From contig JAKADX010000029.1 of the NCBI GenBank assembly GCA_021818505.1, positions 1-52,126 on the forward strand: a DNA stretch of 52,126 bases, given 5' to 3'. Within the stretch, counting starts at the first letter, position 1. The number at the start of each line of letters is the position of its first letter. This DNA is from Pseudomonadota bacterium. GTDB lineage: Bacteria > Pseudomonadota > Alphaproteobacteria > Acetobacterales > Acetobacteraceae. Below are positions 31,210 to 40,894 of this stretch, piece after piece. The notes under the pieces were generated by a model. The model made no database searches. It was not told the DNA's origin and worked only from the letters and a program-made list of their open reading frames with translations. The position numbers and the translations under genes are program-made.

Positions 31210-32087
31210 GCCGGCTGCGCCGCGGACTGCATCTCCTGCCGTTCCGCCTCCCGTGCAACGCGTTGCGCCGCTGCGCGACGCCCTTCCTCGTGCCGGCGCA
31301 GCACCTCATAGGCGACGGCGCCGAGCACGCTGACCGCCACGATCGCCACGGCCAGCGCCGACAGCGCCGGCGTCGTGCCCTGGCGTACCCGCCCCGCCAG
31401 CACCGTTGTCAGCGTCTTGTCGGCAAGAATGGAGAAGGTCGTGGTGTTGTAGTTCTCGAAACTCGACAGGAACGCCAGCGCCGCCGCCGAAAGAACTGCC
31501 GGGCGCAGAAACGGCAGCAGGATGTGGGCGAACACCTGCGTCCGGCTCGCACCCAGGTCCAACGCCGCCTCCGCCAGCGCGGGGTCGAAGCGCTGCAGGC
31601 GTGCGGTGAAGATCAACATGCAATAGGCGGCAATGAAGCTCGACTGGCCGAGCACGGTCAGCAGGATGCCGTCGTAGAGAAAGCGCGTGTGGGTCATCCC
31701 GGTCAGGTCGCGCCAGAAGATCACGGTTGCAATGCCGATGATGATGCCCGGCGTGAGCACCGGGGACACCGTGACGAGGTAGTAAAGCGCGCGCGCGCGC
31801 GCATGGACCTGGTGCATCAGCAACGCGCCGGCGAGCCCCAGCGGCACCGACAGCACGACCACCATCGCGCCGATGCGCAGCGAATTCCCCAGCCCCAGCA
31901 TGAGATCGTCGTCACGCGGGAGATCGGCGAACCAGTGCAGCGTGAAGCCGGCAAAGGGCAGCACCTGCGGATAGGCAGAGATGTTGAACGCCGTGACCGC
32001 CATCACCAGCAACGGGCCGAACAGGAACAGGAAGAACGCTGCCAGATAGAGCGCAAGCAGCGCGCGGGGCAGTGCGACGGCGTTCAC
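31206..32087 (-). CDS. ABC transporter permease, PotC/PotI type
   Basis: The 293-residue inner-membrane protein has six or so hydrophobic spans and the permease EAA-like loop EAALDLGASRTQVFAHILLP. It closely fits the spermidine/putrescine permease family member PotC. The C-terminal tail is long and charged (RRHEEGRRAAAQRVAREAER). The stop overlaps the convergent agmatinase-like gene by four bases. The start overlaps the PotB-like gene stop. Confidence 0.92.
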   Translation of the reverse strand: MNAVALPRALLALYLAAFFLFLFGPLLVMAVTAFNISAYPQVLPFAGFTLHWFADLPRDDDLMLGLGNSLRIGAMVVVLSVPLGLAGALLMHQVHARARALYYLVTVSPVLTPGIIIGIATVIFWRDLTGMTHTRFLYDGILLTVLGQSSFIAAYCMLIFTARLQRFDPALAEAALDLGASRTQVFAHILLPFLRPAVLSAAALAFLSSFENYNTTTFSILADKTLTTVLAGRVRQGTTPALSALAVAIVAVSVLGAVAYEVLRRHEEGRRAAAQRVAREAERQEMQSAAQPA

Positions 32088-33100
32088 CGCGTCATCTCCC
32101 CCAGCGACAGCCGCGACAGCCGCAGCACCATGAGCACGAAGGCCACGCAGGTGAGCAGCAGGATGAAGGCGTAGGCCGCGCCCTGCGGCCAGTTGAACGC
32201 CTGATAGAAACGATCATAGACGACCGGTGTGAACCACAGGCTGCGCGGCCCGCTCAGAATTAACGGCGTGGCCAGCGCACCGGCGCTCAGCATGAACACC
32301 AGCGTGCAGCCCGAGGCGATGCCCGGCTTCGCGAACGGCACCACGATATCGCGATGGATGCGCCACCACGGCGCCCCGAGGTCGCGCGCCGCCTCGATCT
32401 GTTCGTGCGGCAGGCTCTCGATCGCGCTGTATAGCGGGAAAATCATCAGCAGCAGATAGGCATAGCTCAGGCCGACATACAGCCCGATATTCAGGCCAAG
32501 GAAGTCCACCGGCTGCGCGATGGCGCCCAGCCCGAGCAGCGCGGTGTTCAGCAGGCCGGAGCCGGCGAACAGGATGCGCAAGGCGAAGGCGCGCAGCACT
32601 TCGTTGACCCAATAGGGCGCGATCAGCGCCAGCAGCAGCAGCCGCACCCGCCCTGGTCGGGCCGTCTGTGCCATATGGAAGGCCAGCGGGTAGCACAACA
32701 GGAAATCGAATCCGGTGACCAGGATGCTGACCGTAATGGTCAGGAAGAACGCGCGCAGATGGAGCACGTTCCAATGGCTGGCATCATCCGGGCTTCCGAA
32801 CAGGAAATAGCGGTAGTTCGCGAGGGTGTACATGTCCCGCGGCCCGCCCATCTGCACCGGCGGCAGCTTGGGGCGGAACGACAGTTCCAACATGCTGACC
32901 TGCGGCAACAGGATCAGCAGCAGCATCCAGATGCCGACCGCGACGATCAGATAGGTGCCGACCGCCGCGCCGTTGCGTCGGAAGAAGCCTGGCTGCACCG
33001 TCCCGCGCAGGCGCCGCTCGACAGCAGCGATCAGCCAGAATGCCACGATCACCGCAATCGGAAGCAGCAGAACGACGGGATGCAGAAGGGCGCTATTCAC
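32084..33100 (-). CDS. ABC transporter permease, PotB/PotH type
   Basis: The 338-residue inner-membrane protein has an N-terminal hydrophobic segment and about six further spans. The cytoplasmic loop EAARDLGAPWWRIHRDIVVPF is the site that contacts the ATPase. It pairs with the PotC-like permease, with which it overlaps by four bases, and lies 20 bp downstream of the ATPase gene. Confidence 0.92.
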   Translation of the reverse strand: MNSALLHPVVLLLPIAVIVAFWLIAAVERRLRGTVQPGFFRRNGAAVGTYLIVAVGIWMLLLILLPQVSMLELSFRPKLPPVQMGGPRDMYTLANYRYFLFGSPDDASHWNVLHLRAFFLTITVSILVTGFDFLLCYPLAFHMAQTARPGRVRLLLLALIAPYWVNEVLRAFALRILFAGSGLLNTALLGLGAIAQPVDFLGLNIGLYVGLSYAYLLLMIFPLYSAIESLPHEQIEAARDLGAPWWRIHRDIVVPFAKPGIASGCTLVFMLSAGALATPLILSGPRSLWFTPVVYDRFYQAFNWPQGAAYAFILLLTCVAFVLMVLRLSRLSLGEMTR

Positions 33101-33120
33101 GTTGCATCTCGTGCAGCGAA

Positions 33121-34185
33121 CTACGGCGGCAACGCGACCGCGTCGCGCGCGGCGAAGCCGAGCCGCACGCGCGCACCCGGCGCGGGCACCGCCTGCCGCG
33201 CTGCCGCCCCGATCTGCGCCAGCAGTTTCGTCCCGCCGGCGGCGCGGAAGGTGACATGCGTGATGCTGCCTTCATAGGTGAAGTCGGCCGCCTCCGCATC
33301 GCACTCATTGTCCGCCGACAGCCCCGGTTGGACGAATTCCGGCCGCACGAACAGCAGCGCCGCATCGCCCGCCTGCAACTGCCGCGGATTGCGCCCGCGC
33401 AGGCGGCCGACGGGCGTTTCGACCAACGCCTCGCCGTCCGCCGTCTGCACGACATCGCCGCGCAACGCGTTGCTCTCGCCCACGAACCCCGCGACGAACG
33501 CGGTCTGCGGTGCCTCGTAGATGCTGCGTCCGTCGCCTACCTGCTCGATGCGGCCGGCACGCATCACCGCGATGCGATCTGACATCGTCAGTGCCTCGCC
33601 CTGGTCGTGCGTGATGTAGATGAAGGTGAGGCCCACACGGCGCTGGATGGCGCGCAACTCATTGCGCATGTGCTGGCGCAATTTCAGGTCGAGCGCCGAG
33701 AGCGGTTCGTCGAGCAGCAGCACCTGCGGCTCTACCGCCAGCGCGCGCGCGATCGCAACGCGCTGGCGCTGGCCGCCCGAAAGGGCTTCGACCCGCTTGT
33801 CGCCCTCCCCCTCCAGCGCGATCAGCGCGAGCAGCCGCGCGACCCGCTCCGCCCTCGTCCGCCGCGGCACGCCGCGCACGCGCAGGCCGTAGCCGATATT
33901 CTCCGCCACCGTCATCATCGGAAACAGTGCGAGCGACTGGAAGATCAGCGCGGTCGGCCGCTGGTTCGGTCCGATCCCGGCCATGTCGCGCCCGCCGATG
34001 CGCACAGCGCCCGTGCTGAGCGGTACGAAGCCCGAGATGGCACGCAGGATCGTCGTCTTGCCGCATCCCGATGGACCGAGGAACGAGAAGAACTCGCCCG
34101 CCTCGATGTCGATGCCGACATCCGCGACGGCGGTGAAGTCGCCGAATCGCACGCTCACGCGATCGAGTTCGACGGCGGCCGTCAT
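33121..34185 (-). CDS. Polyamine-type ABC transporter ATP-binding protein (PotA-like)
   Basis: The 354-residue ATPase starts at the ATG at 34185, overlapping the binding-protein stop (ATGA). It has Walker A GPSGCGKTT (about 38-46), signature LSGGQRQRVAIARALA and Walker B VLLLDEPLSALD. A C-terminal TOBE domain includes LLFVRPEFVQPG. This is the PotA/FbpC/CysA subfamily; the two PotBC-like permeases and the PotD-like binding protein make polyamine the best guess for the cargo. Confidence 0.94.
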   Translation of the reverse strand: MTAAVELDRVSVRFGDFTAVADVGIDIEAGEFFSFLGPSGCGKTTILRAISGFVPLSTGAVRIGGRDMAGIGPNQRPTALIFQSLALFPMMTVAENIGYGLRVRGVPRRTRAERVARLLALIALEGEGDKRVEALSGGQRQRVAIARALAVEPQVLLLDEPLSALDLKLRQHMRNELRAIQRRVGLTFIYITHDQGEALTMSDRIAVMRAGRIEQVGDGRSIYEAPQTAFVAGFVGESNALRGDVVQTADGEALVETPVGRLRGRNPRQLQAGDAALLFVRPEFVQPGLSADNECDAEAADFTYEGSITHVTFRAAGGTKLLAQIGAAARQAVPAPGARVRLGFAARDAVALPP

Positions 34186-35354
34186 GCCGCCTGGAATTTT
34201 TCCGCGTACGTCCCGCGCAGATCGGCATACCAGCTCGGCTCCGCCGGCCTCGGCCAGAGCTTTTGCAGCGCGTCGCCCGGATAGGCCGCCTGGAAAATCG
34301 CTTTCGCCTGCGCCGACAGCAGCGCATCCGCGCCCTTGACGATCGGGTTGTATCCCGACCCCTCGGCGGCCTTCGCCGATGCCTCTGGCGAATGCACGTA
34401 TTGCAGCCATTCATAGGCCTGCGCGACATTCTTCGCCGCACTCGGCATCGCCCAGCCATCGATCCAGGAGATCGCCCCCTCCTGCGGTGCCATGTAGCGT
34501 ACCGGCTTGCCCTGTTTCCACAGGCTGATCGCCGGCCCGTCCCAGGTTTCGCCGATCACCACGCCGTTCTCCATCAACCCGGACTTGGTGTTGTCGGCGG
34601 AGTCCCAGAATTGCCGGATCCACGGCTTGTGCGCGACCGCGAAGGCGAGGATGCGGTCCCACACCTTGCGAAACTTCTCCTCGCTCTCGAAGGTGTCGAG
34701 CATCCGGTTCGACGGCACTTGCCCTGACGCATCCAGCCACAGCCCGATGCCCGTCATCATCGAGTGCGGGCGGCCCTGCACCTTGCCCTTGTACTCGTCG
34801 CGCCAGAGCGTGCCGTAACTCAATGTCTTGTAATCCAGCGTGGTCTTGTCGCTGCGCCAGGAGATTGCCTCGCTGCCCCAGATATGCGGCGTCTGGTACA
34901 GCTTGCCGTCCCAGGTCCAGTACTTCTCCGACGGCGCGACCATTGCTGGAAACAGGTTGTCCAGCGCCAGTTTGTTCGGGTCGAGCGGCTGCAGCAGACC
35001 CAGGTCCCTGAACTGCGGCGCGCGGTCATGCGTCGGCTGGCACAGGTCGAATCCGACGCCGGCGGTCGCCTGAAGCTTGTTGATCTGTTCCTCGTTCTGC
35101 GAGAACGGCGTGGTGAACACCTTGATGCCGGTCTGCTTCTCGAAGTCCGGGACCACCGGATCGGGGATTTCGTCCGACCAGTTCAGCAGATGCAGTTCGC
35201 CCGAGGACGAAAATGCGTCGCGCACCACGAACGGGCCGAGCGCCGCCGCTGTCCCCAGCGCCGCCGAGCGTGCCAGCAGCGTACGACGGGTGAACGCACG
35301 GGCCGCGTGCAGCGTGGCGAGCGTCGATCGGCGCGGATCGGTCATCGTGCTCAT
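34182..35354 (-). CDS. Extracellular solute-binding protein, PotD/PotF type, Tat-like signal
   Basis: The 390-residue periplasmic protein has a twin-arginine-like signal, TRRTLLARSAALGTAAALGP. The mature part LHLLNWSDEIPDPVVPDFEK is the opening of spermidine/putrescine-binding proteins. KQGKPVRYMAPQEGAISWID near the C-terminus is also typical. It delivers ligand to the PotBC-like permeases downstream. A second start, four codons in, is possible. Confidence 0.92.
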   Translation of the reverse strand: MSTMTDPRRSTLATLHAARAFTRRTLLARSAALGTAAALGPFVVRDAFSSSGELHLLNWSDEIPDPVVPDFEKQTGIKVFTTPFSQNEEQINKLQATAGVGFDLCQPTHDRAPQFRDLGLLQPLDPNKLALDNLFPAMVAPSEKYWTWDGKLYQTPHIWGSEAISWRSDKTTLDYKTLSYGTLWRDEYKGKVQGRPHSMMTGIGLWLDASGQVPSNRMLDTFESEEKFRKVWDRILAFAVAHKPWIRQFWDSADNTKSGLMENGVVIGETWDGPAISLWKQGKPVRYMAPQEGAISWIDGWAMPSAAKNVAQAYEWLQYVHSPEASAKAAEGSGYNPIVKGADALLSAQAKAIFQAAYPGDALQKLWPRPAEPSWYADLRGTYAEKFQAA

Positions 35355-35470
35355 GGCGCGGTCCCGGACTGTCCGCTGAGAGCATAGCAGGACTCGTGCC
35401 GCTGCAAAGCACCCAGCCCGGCGACAATTTGCCGCGGCGCGGCCGTCAAACCACGCAGGTTACATGCAGT

Positions 35471-37645
35471 TCAGCTAGTCACGGTGGCGCGGATGTCGCC
35501 GCTGCGGTTCAGTACGGTCGCCGACACAGCGGTGTCGTGGCCCTGCACCAGCACATCGATACGCCCATCGCCCACAGCCAGTCCGGTCAGCATGATGCGG
35601 TCGGTGAATCCCGGCATCACCGGCCGGTCGAAGCAGACGGTCCGGCTTTCGGGGTCGAAGCTGATGCCAAGGCAGGCCTGCAGCAGGCCCAGCGGCGCCG
35701 CCGCTGACCAGGCCTGCGGAACGCATGCGACCGGGTAGAAGGTCGGTCCCTGCCCGCGTCGCCGTGGAAAACCGCAGAACAGTTCGGGCAGCCGGCGCAG
35801 GTCGATATAGGTCGCTGCCTCGAACAGCCCATCGAGAATCCGCGCCGCTTCCCGCCGCAGGCGATAGCGGCCCAACCCCATGCCGATCAGCGCGTTGTCA
35901 TGTGGCCAGACGGAGCCATTGTGGTACGACATCGGGTTGTAGCGCGACTCCCCGGTCGCGATCGTGCGCACACCCCAGCCTGAGAAGAACTGGCTGCCGA
36001 GCAACTGCGCGCCGACCAGCGCCGCTCGTTCCGCCGATGCCGTGCCGGCCAGCAGCAGATGGCCGGCATTGGAACTGCGCACGCGGCACTGTCGTTTGGC
36101 GCCATCGAGCGCCAGCGCATAGCTGCCGATCTCATCGCACCAGAACGCCTGCTCGATGCGCTGCCGCAGCGCCTCCGCCTGCGAGCGCAGCGACTCCGCC
36201 CGTGCCAGATCCCCCAGCCGCGCGGCGATCTCCGCAGCGGCGCGGCGCGCGCGATAGACGTAGCCCTGCACTTCGACCAGCGCGATCGGTCCCTCGGCCA
36301 TGCTGCCGTCGGCGTGGAAGATCGAGTCGTGGCTGTCCTTCCAGCCCTGGTTGGCAAGCCCCGTCTGCGTCATTCGGTGGTATTCGACGAAACCGTCGCC
36401 GTCGCGGTCGCCGCAGGTATCGATCCAGTGCAGCGCCGCCTCGATATGCGGCCACAGCGCCTGCAACGTCCCCATATCCCCGGTACGGCGCAGATACGCG
36501 CCGGCCAACACGACGAACAACGGCGTCGCATCGACGCTGCCGTAATAGCGGCGGAACGGCACCTCCTTCAGCTCCGCCATCTCACCGTGGCGCACTTCGT
36601 GCAGAATCTTTCCCGGCTCGGCGTCGGCGGCGGGATCGAACGCGGTCGCCTGGTTCGCGGCGAGGTAGCGCAGCACGCCGCGTGCCACCGCCGGGTCCAT
36701 CCACAGCATCATCAGCGCCGTGATCAGCGCGTCGCGGCCGAAGGCGGTGCTGTACCAGGGAATGCCGGCGTAGGGATAGGCGCCGAGATCGGTGTCGGTC
36801 ATCAGCATGTAGAGGTCGGAGACCGAACGGCGCACAGCCTCGTTGAAGATCTCGTTACCAGTCTCGATCGCCGTGGCGCGCCCGGCGGCGCGGCGCAGCG
36901 CGCGGCGCGAGTCGCGCATCGCGATGAAGAACGACTCCGTCGCTGACTTCAGCCTTTCCCCCGACGGTCTGCACCGCGCTTCGATGTAGTACTGCGCGCG
37001 CGCGCCGGGTTCCAGGTGCAGCGTGAACGTGGCACTGCCCGGTTCGACCCGGTCTGGCCTCGGCTCCAAGCGCAGCAGGGTTTCGCGCCGCGCGCCGTCC
37101 AGTCCGGTATAGGCCAGCGTGACGCCCTCGGCGTCGCGGTGTGGCGGATGGATGGTACCGCGGCGCGGGCGACGCTGTCCGCGCACCTCGAACAGGTCGG
37201 CGAAGTCCGCCGAGAAGCGCAACTCCAGCGTCAGCGTCTGCGGGGTGTCGGCATAGCTGCGAATCGCCAGCCGCTGGTGGCACGCCGCGTCGAACACGAA
37301 GCAGGAGCGGCGGATGTGGATGAGATCGTGCTCCAGCAGAAGCACCTCGCCCGCGTGCAGATCGGGATTGGTCAGGTCGCAGGTGAGGGTGGCGTTGTCC
37401 TCGCGCATGTCGGAGGACAGCAACAACGGACGCTTGCCGTTGATGAACAGATCGAGCCGTGAGAGATGCCGCGTGTCGCGATAGTACAGCCCGCCCGGAT
37501 TGCCCTCGCCGGCCAGCACGTCGCCGGTGTGATCGAACACGCCGAATGTGTCACCGTGCTTGAGCGTCCGCGGTCGCTGCACCTGCAGACTGGTGGTGGC
37601 GGCGACGAAGAACGCGTCCACGCCGGCGCTGGGTTCGTTGTCCAT
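35471..37645 (-). CDS. Amylo-alpha-1,6-glucosidase / glycogen debranching-like protein
   Basis: The 724-residue protein has an N-terminal glycogen-debranching domain (about 15-215, with GNPGGLYYRDTRHLSRLDLF). A six-hairpin (alpha/alpha)6 catalytic barrel follows (about 250-700), with AYPYAGIPWYSTAFGRDALI and DGDGFVEYHRMTQTGLANQG. Acidic residues at the expected barrel loops are present. It probably hydrolyses alpha-linked glucosides in the cytoplasm, since no signal peptide is seen. No other glycogen or trehalose gene is nearby. The start follows GGAAGGGCCGTC. Confidence 0.88.
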   Translation of the reverse strand: MDNEPSAGVDAFFVAATTSLQVQRPRTLKHGDTFGVFDHTGDVLAGEGNPGGLYYRDTRHLSRLDLFINGKRPLLLSSDMREDNATLTCDLTNPDLHAGEVLLLEHDLIHIRRSCFVFDAACHQRLAIRSYADTPQTLTLELRFSADFADLFEVRGQRRPRRGTIHPPHRDAEGVTLAYTGLDGARRETLLRLEPRPDRVEPGSATFTLHLEPGARAQYYIEARCRPSGERLKSATESFFIAMRDSRRALRRAAGRATAIETGNEIFNEAVRRSVSDLYMLMTDTDLGAYPYAGIPWYSTAFGRDALITALMMLWMDPAVARGVLRYLAANQATAFDPAADAEPGKILHEVRHGEMAELKEVPFRRYYGSVDATPLFVVLAGAYLRRTGDMGTLQALWPHIEAALHWIDTCGDRDGDGFVEYHRMTQTGLANQGWKDSHDSIFHADGSMAEGPIALVEVQGYVYRARRAAAEIAARLGDLARAESLRSQAEALRQRIEQAFWCDEIGSYALALDGAKRQCRVRSSNAGHLLLAGTASAERAALVGAQLLGSQFFSGWGVRTIATGESRYNPMSYHNGSVWPHDNALIGMGLGRYRLRREAARILDGLFEAATYIDLRRLPELFCGFPRRRGQGPTFYPVACVPQAWSAAAPLGLLQACLGISFDPESRTVCFDRPVMPGFTDRIMLTGLAVGDGRIDVLVQGHDTAVSATVLNRSGDIRATVTS

Positions 37646-37728
37646 GACGGCCCTTCCGGCCCGGTTGATGCAGTGGAAAGCGCGCGCGGGGCGATCGGTT
37701 GCCCCGGCCCGCTCACCGGGTCAGGCTA

Positions 37729-39378
37729 TCATAGCAGGTTGTCGATCAATGAGCCGCCGTCCTCCGGCACCTCCGGCTTGTCGGGCAGTGCGCCCTCCCA
37801 CCCCCCGCCGAGCGCCTTGTAGATCTGCACCAGATCGGTCGAGACACTCGTCGTGCTGTCCGTCAGTTGCTGCTCGGCAGCGAGCAGGTTCTGCTCGGCG
37901 GTCAGCACGGAGAGGAAATCGGCGACGCCCTGCGCATAGCGGTCCTGCGCCAGCGTGACCGCGCGCCGGTTCTGCATCACCGCGCGTTGCAGGCGGTTGC
38001 GGCGCTGCTGTTCGGCGGTATAGGCGGTCAGCGCGTTGTCCACTTCGTGCAGGGCGCCCAGCACGGTGCGCTGGTAGGTGATCGCGGCTTCCTGCTGCTG
38101 CTGCTTGCGCAGTTCCAGCATACGGCGCAGCCGCCCGCCCTCGAAGATCGGCAGGCTGATCGAGGGACCGATCGAATATGTCCCGGCATCGTACCATGAC
38201 CCGAGATAATGCATCGCCACCGCCTGCATGGCGACGCTGCCTGACAGTGTCACACGCGGATAGAAATCGCCGACGGCCACACCAATATCCGCCGTCGCGG
38301 TGTGCAGCTGCGCCTCCGCCTGCCGGATGTCGGGGCGCCGACGCGCCAGTTCCGACGGCAGCCCGACCGGCACCGTCGGCGGCACCGGCGGAATCGGGTG
38401 CGGCACCGACAATTCCGTCCGCATCGCGCGTGGCGGCTGGCCGAGCAGGAAGGCGATGGCGTTGAGGATCTGCGCCTCCTGCGCCTGCAGATTGGGCAGT
38501 TGGCTGGCGACGGTATCGACCTGCGCGGCTGCGTTGGCCACGTCGAGGTCGGTGGTGACCCCGCCGGCGGCACGCTGGCGCGTCAGGTCCAGGCTCTGCT
38601 GGGCGGTGCGCAGGTTGCTTTGGGTGATCTCGATGCTGCGCTGGATGCCGCGCAACTGCACATAGTCGCGCGCCATCTCGGCAAGCGCACTCAGCAGGGT
38701 CGCGCGCTGGGCCTCCGCCGAGGCCTGCAGCGATGCCTGCGCACCCTCGATATTGCGCCGCACGCGGCCCCACAGGTCGAGTTCCCACGACGCATCGAAA
38801 CCATACTGATAGAGGCTGAAGGGCTGGAAGATCGCACCGTTGTTAGGCACCGCCCCTTGCGTCGCGCCGAGCCCATTGGTTGCCGTTCCCGGCGTGCCGG
38901 CCTGCGGCGTGTTCGGCAGTCCGCCGGCGCCGGCGCCGCTGGTCTGCGACGACGCCGTGGGCGCGCCGCCGCCGGGGATCAGCGACAGCGCGCCCTCGCG
39001 CGCGATCTTCTGATAGGTGTAGCTGGCATTGCCGTTGATGTTCGGGAACAGATCGGCGCGCGCGACGCCGAATGACGAGCGACTCTGGGCCAGTCGGATG
39101 CTCGCCGTCCGCACATCCAGGTTGGCATCGGCGACGCGTTTCTCCAGCGAAGTCAGCTCCGGGTCGTGGAACACCGTCCACCACTGCGGATCGACCGGCT
39201 TCTCCACCGGTTGGCTGATGGCCTCCTTGGGCGGCGTGGCCTGGTGGCCCCCGAACCAGGTCGTCGGGTTCCAGTTCGGCTTGGGCGCGACATAGTCCGG
39301 GCCCACCATCGTGCAGCCGGCCAGCCCGGCGAGCAGCGTGAGCGGGGCGGCGTGGCGGAACAGCGAGCGGCGGGACAC
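37729..39378 (-). CDS. RND efflux outer-membrane lipoprotein (OprM/NodT family)
   Basis: The 549-residue outer-membrane channel is the TolC-like partner of RND pumps. I chose the GTG at 39378 because GGAGGTCCCTG precedes it. The signal peptide and lipobox LTLLAGLAGC put the acylated Cys at residue 22, followed by TMVGPDYVAPKP, typical of the family. Two OEP repeats follow (about 90-320 and 340-530). No inner-membrane RND or adaptor gene is present, so it is an orphan here. A Gly/Ala/Pro-rich insert lies at about 130-175. Confidence 0.93.
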   Translation of the reverse strand: MSRRSLFRHAAPLTLLAGLAGCTMVGPDYVAPKPNWNPTTWFGGHQATPPKEAISQPVEKPVDPQWWTVFHDPELTSLEKRVADANLDVRTASIRLAQSRSSFGVARADLFPNINGNASYTYQKIAREGALSLIPGGGAPTASSQTSGAGAGGLPNTPQAGTPGTATNGLGATQGAVPNNGAIFQPFSLYQYGFDASWELDLWGRVRRNIEGAQASLQASAEAQRATLLSALAEMARDYVQLRGIQRSIEITQSNLRTAQQSLDLTRQRAAGGVTTDLDVANAAAQVDTVASQLPNLQAQEAQILNAIAFLLGQPPRAMRTELSVPHPIPPVPPTVPVGLPSELARRRPDIRQAEAQLHTATADIGVAVGDFYPRVTLSGSVAMQAVAMHYLGSWYDAGTYSIGPSISLPIFEGGRLRRMLELRKQQQQEAAITYQRTVLGALHEVDNALTAYTAEQQRRNRLQRAVMQNRRAVTLAQDRYAQGVADFLSVLTAEQNLLAAEQQLTDSTTSVSTDLVQIYKALGGGWEGALPDKPEVPEDGGSLIDNLL

Positions 39379-39499
39379 CAGGGACCTCCGAAATGAACGC
39401 AGGAACGGTAGCCCCTGCCCGCCGCACTGCACAACCGGCCAGCTTCACGTCGCGCGGCGTCCGGCGCATAACGGCACGGCAGGAACGACGGAGGCGGAC

Positions 39500-40894
39500 A
39501 TGACGGCGACCGAACGGGTGCTGGCGCGGATCGAGCGGGATTTTGGTGCCCATCAGGCGCGTTGGCTCGACTGGCTGCGCATCCCCAGCGTCAGCGCCCA
39601 GCCGGCCCATGCCGCCGATTGCCGCGCCGCCGCCGAGTTCACCCGCCGCGACCTCGCCGAGATCGGCTTCGACGCGAGGATCCATGACACCACCGGCCAG
39701 CCGCTGGTACTGGCGCACCACCCCGGTCCCGCCTCGGCCGCCGGCCTGCCGCGGCTGCTGTTCTACGGCCATTACGATGTGCAGCCGCCGGAGCCGCTGG
39801 AGCTGTGGACCAGCCCTCCGTTCCAGCCGGCGGTGGTCGATGGCCCGAACGGCAAGCGCGTGGTCGCGCGTGGCGCGGTGGACGACAAAGGCCAGGCATC
39901 GATGTGGCTCGGGGCGCTGCGCGCCTGGGTGGAGGAAACCGGCGGCCTGCCGGTGCCGGTGACGGTGCTGATCGAAGGCGAGGAGGAAGTCGGTAGTCCG
40001 AGCCTCGACGCCTTCCTGGCGGCCAACCGCCCGGCACTGGCAGCCGATGTCGCGGTGATCAGCGACACCGCGACCTGGAACATCGACACCCCGGCCGTGA
40101 CCACGCGGCTGCGCGGTCTCGTTTATCTGGAGGTGCGGTTGCGCGCCGCGGAGCGCGACCTGCATTCCGGTCTGTTCGGGGGCGCCGCCCGCAACGCCGT
40201 CAATGCGCTGGTCCGGGCACTGTCCGCGCTGCATGACGCGACCGGGCGCGTCACCCTGCCCGGTTTCTACGATGGCATCGCCGAGCCCTCGGCCGAGCAG
40301 CGCGCGGAATGGGCCGCGCTGAATTACGACGAGGCGGATTTCCTCGCCCGCATCGGCCTGAAGCATCCGGCGGGCGAAGCGGGGCGCGGCGGGCTGGAAC
40401 GGCGCTGGGCGCGTCCGACCTGCGACATCAACGGCATCTGGGGCGGGTACGCCGGGCCGGGCGCGAAGACAGTGATCGCCGCGGAGGCCGGTGCGAAGGT
40501 GAGCTTCCGCCTCGTCCCCGGTCAGGACCCCGACCGGATCGTCGCCGCGTTCAAGGGCTTCATGGCCGAGCACGTGCCCGACGACGTCAGGCTCGCCTTC
40601 GACGTATTCAGCTCCAGCCGCGCCATCGAGGTGCCTCGTGACAGCCGCTTCGTGCAGGCGGCGCGCCAGGTGCTGGCCGATGAATACGGCCGCCCGGCCG
40701 TGCTGATCGGCTCCGGCGGCTCGATCCCGGTGGTCGAGAGCCTCAAGCGCCTGCTCGGGCTGGACAGCCTGCTGCTCGGCTTCGGGCTGGACGACGACCA
40801 GACGCACAGCCCGAACGAGAAATTCGAGGTCCGCTGCTTCCATCACGGCCTACGCACCCACGCGCGGCTGCTCGGATATCTCGGCGGGGTGTGA
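39500..40894 (+). CDS. M20-family dipeptidase
   Basis: The 464-residue zinc peptidase starts at the ATG at 39500 (MTATERVLARIERDF). It has metal-binding FYGHYDVQPPE and GAVDDKGQASMW, the catalytic Glu pair in EGEEEVGSPSL, and the family-typical LHSGLFGGAARNAVNAL and GSGGSIPVV. It hydrolyses dipeptides or amidated small peptides in the cytoplasm. The stop overlaps the GTG start of the FetA-like gene (GTGA), so the two are co-translated, although a shared function is not obvious. Confidence 0.94.
   Translation: MTATERVLARIERDFGAHQARWLDWLRIPSVSAQPAHAADCRAAAEFTRRDLAEIGFDARIHDTTGQPLVLAHHPGPASAAGLPRLLFYGHYDVQPPEPLELWTSPPFQPAVVDGPNGKRVVARGAVDDKGQASMWLGALRAWVEETGGLPVPVTVLIEGEEEVGSPSLDAFLAANRPALAADVAVISDTATWNIDTPAVTTRLRGLVYLEVRLRAAERDLHSGLFGGAARNAVNALVRALSALHDATGRVTLPGFYDGIAEPSAEQRAEWAALNYDEADFLARIGLKHPAGEAGRGGLERRWARPTCDINGIWGGYAGPGAKTVIAAEAGAKVSFRLVPGQDPDRIVAAFKGFMAEHVPDDVRLAFDVFSSSRAIEVPRDSRFVQAARQVLADEYGRPAVLIGSGGSIPVVESLKRLLGLDSLLLGFGLDDDQTHSPNEKFEVRCFHHGLRTHARLLGYLGGV

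Noticed and set aside
31786-31801. GC dinucleotide run in the PotC-like permease gene
   Set aside because: A simple repeat inside a coding region (Ala-Arg codons), not a separate element.
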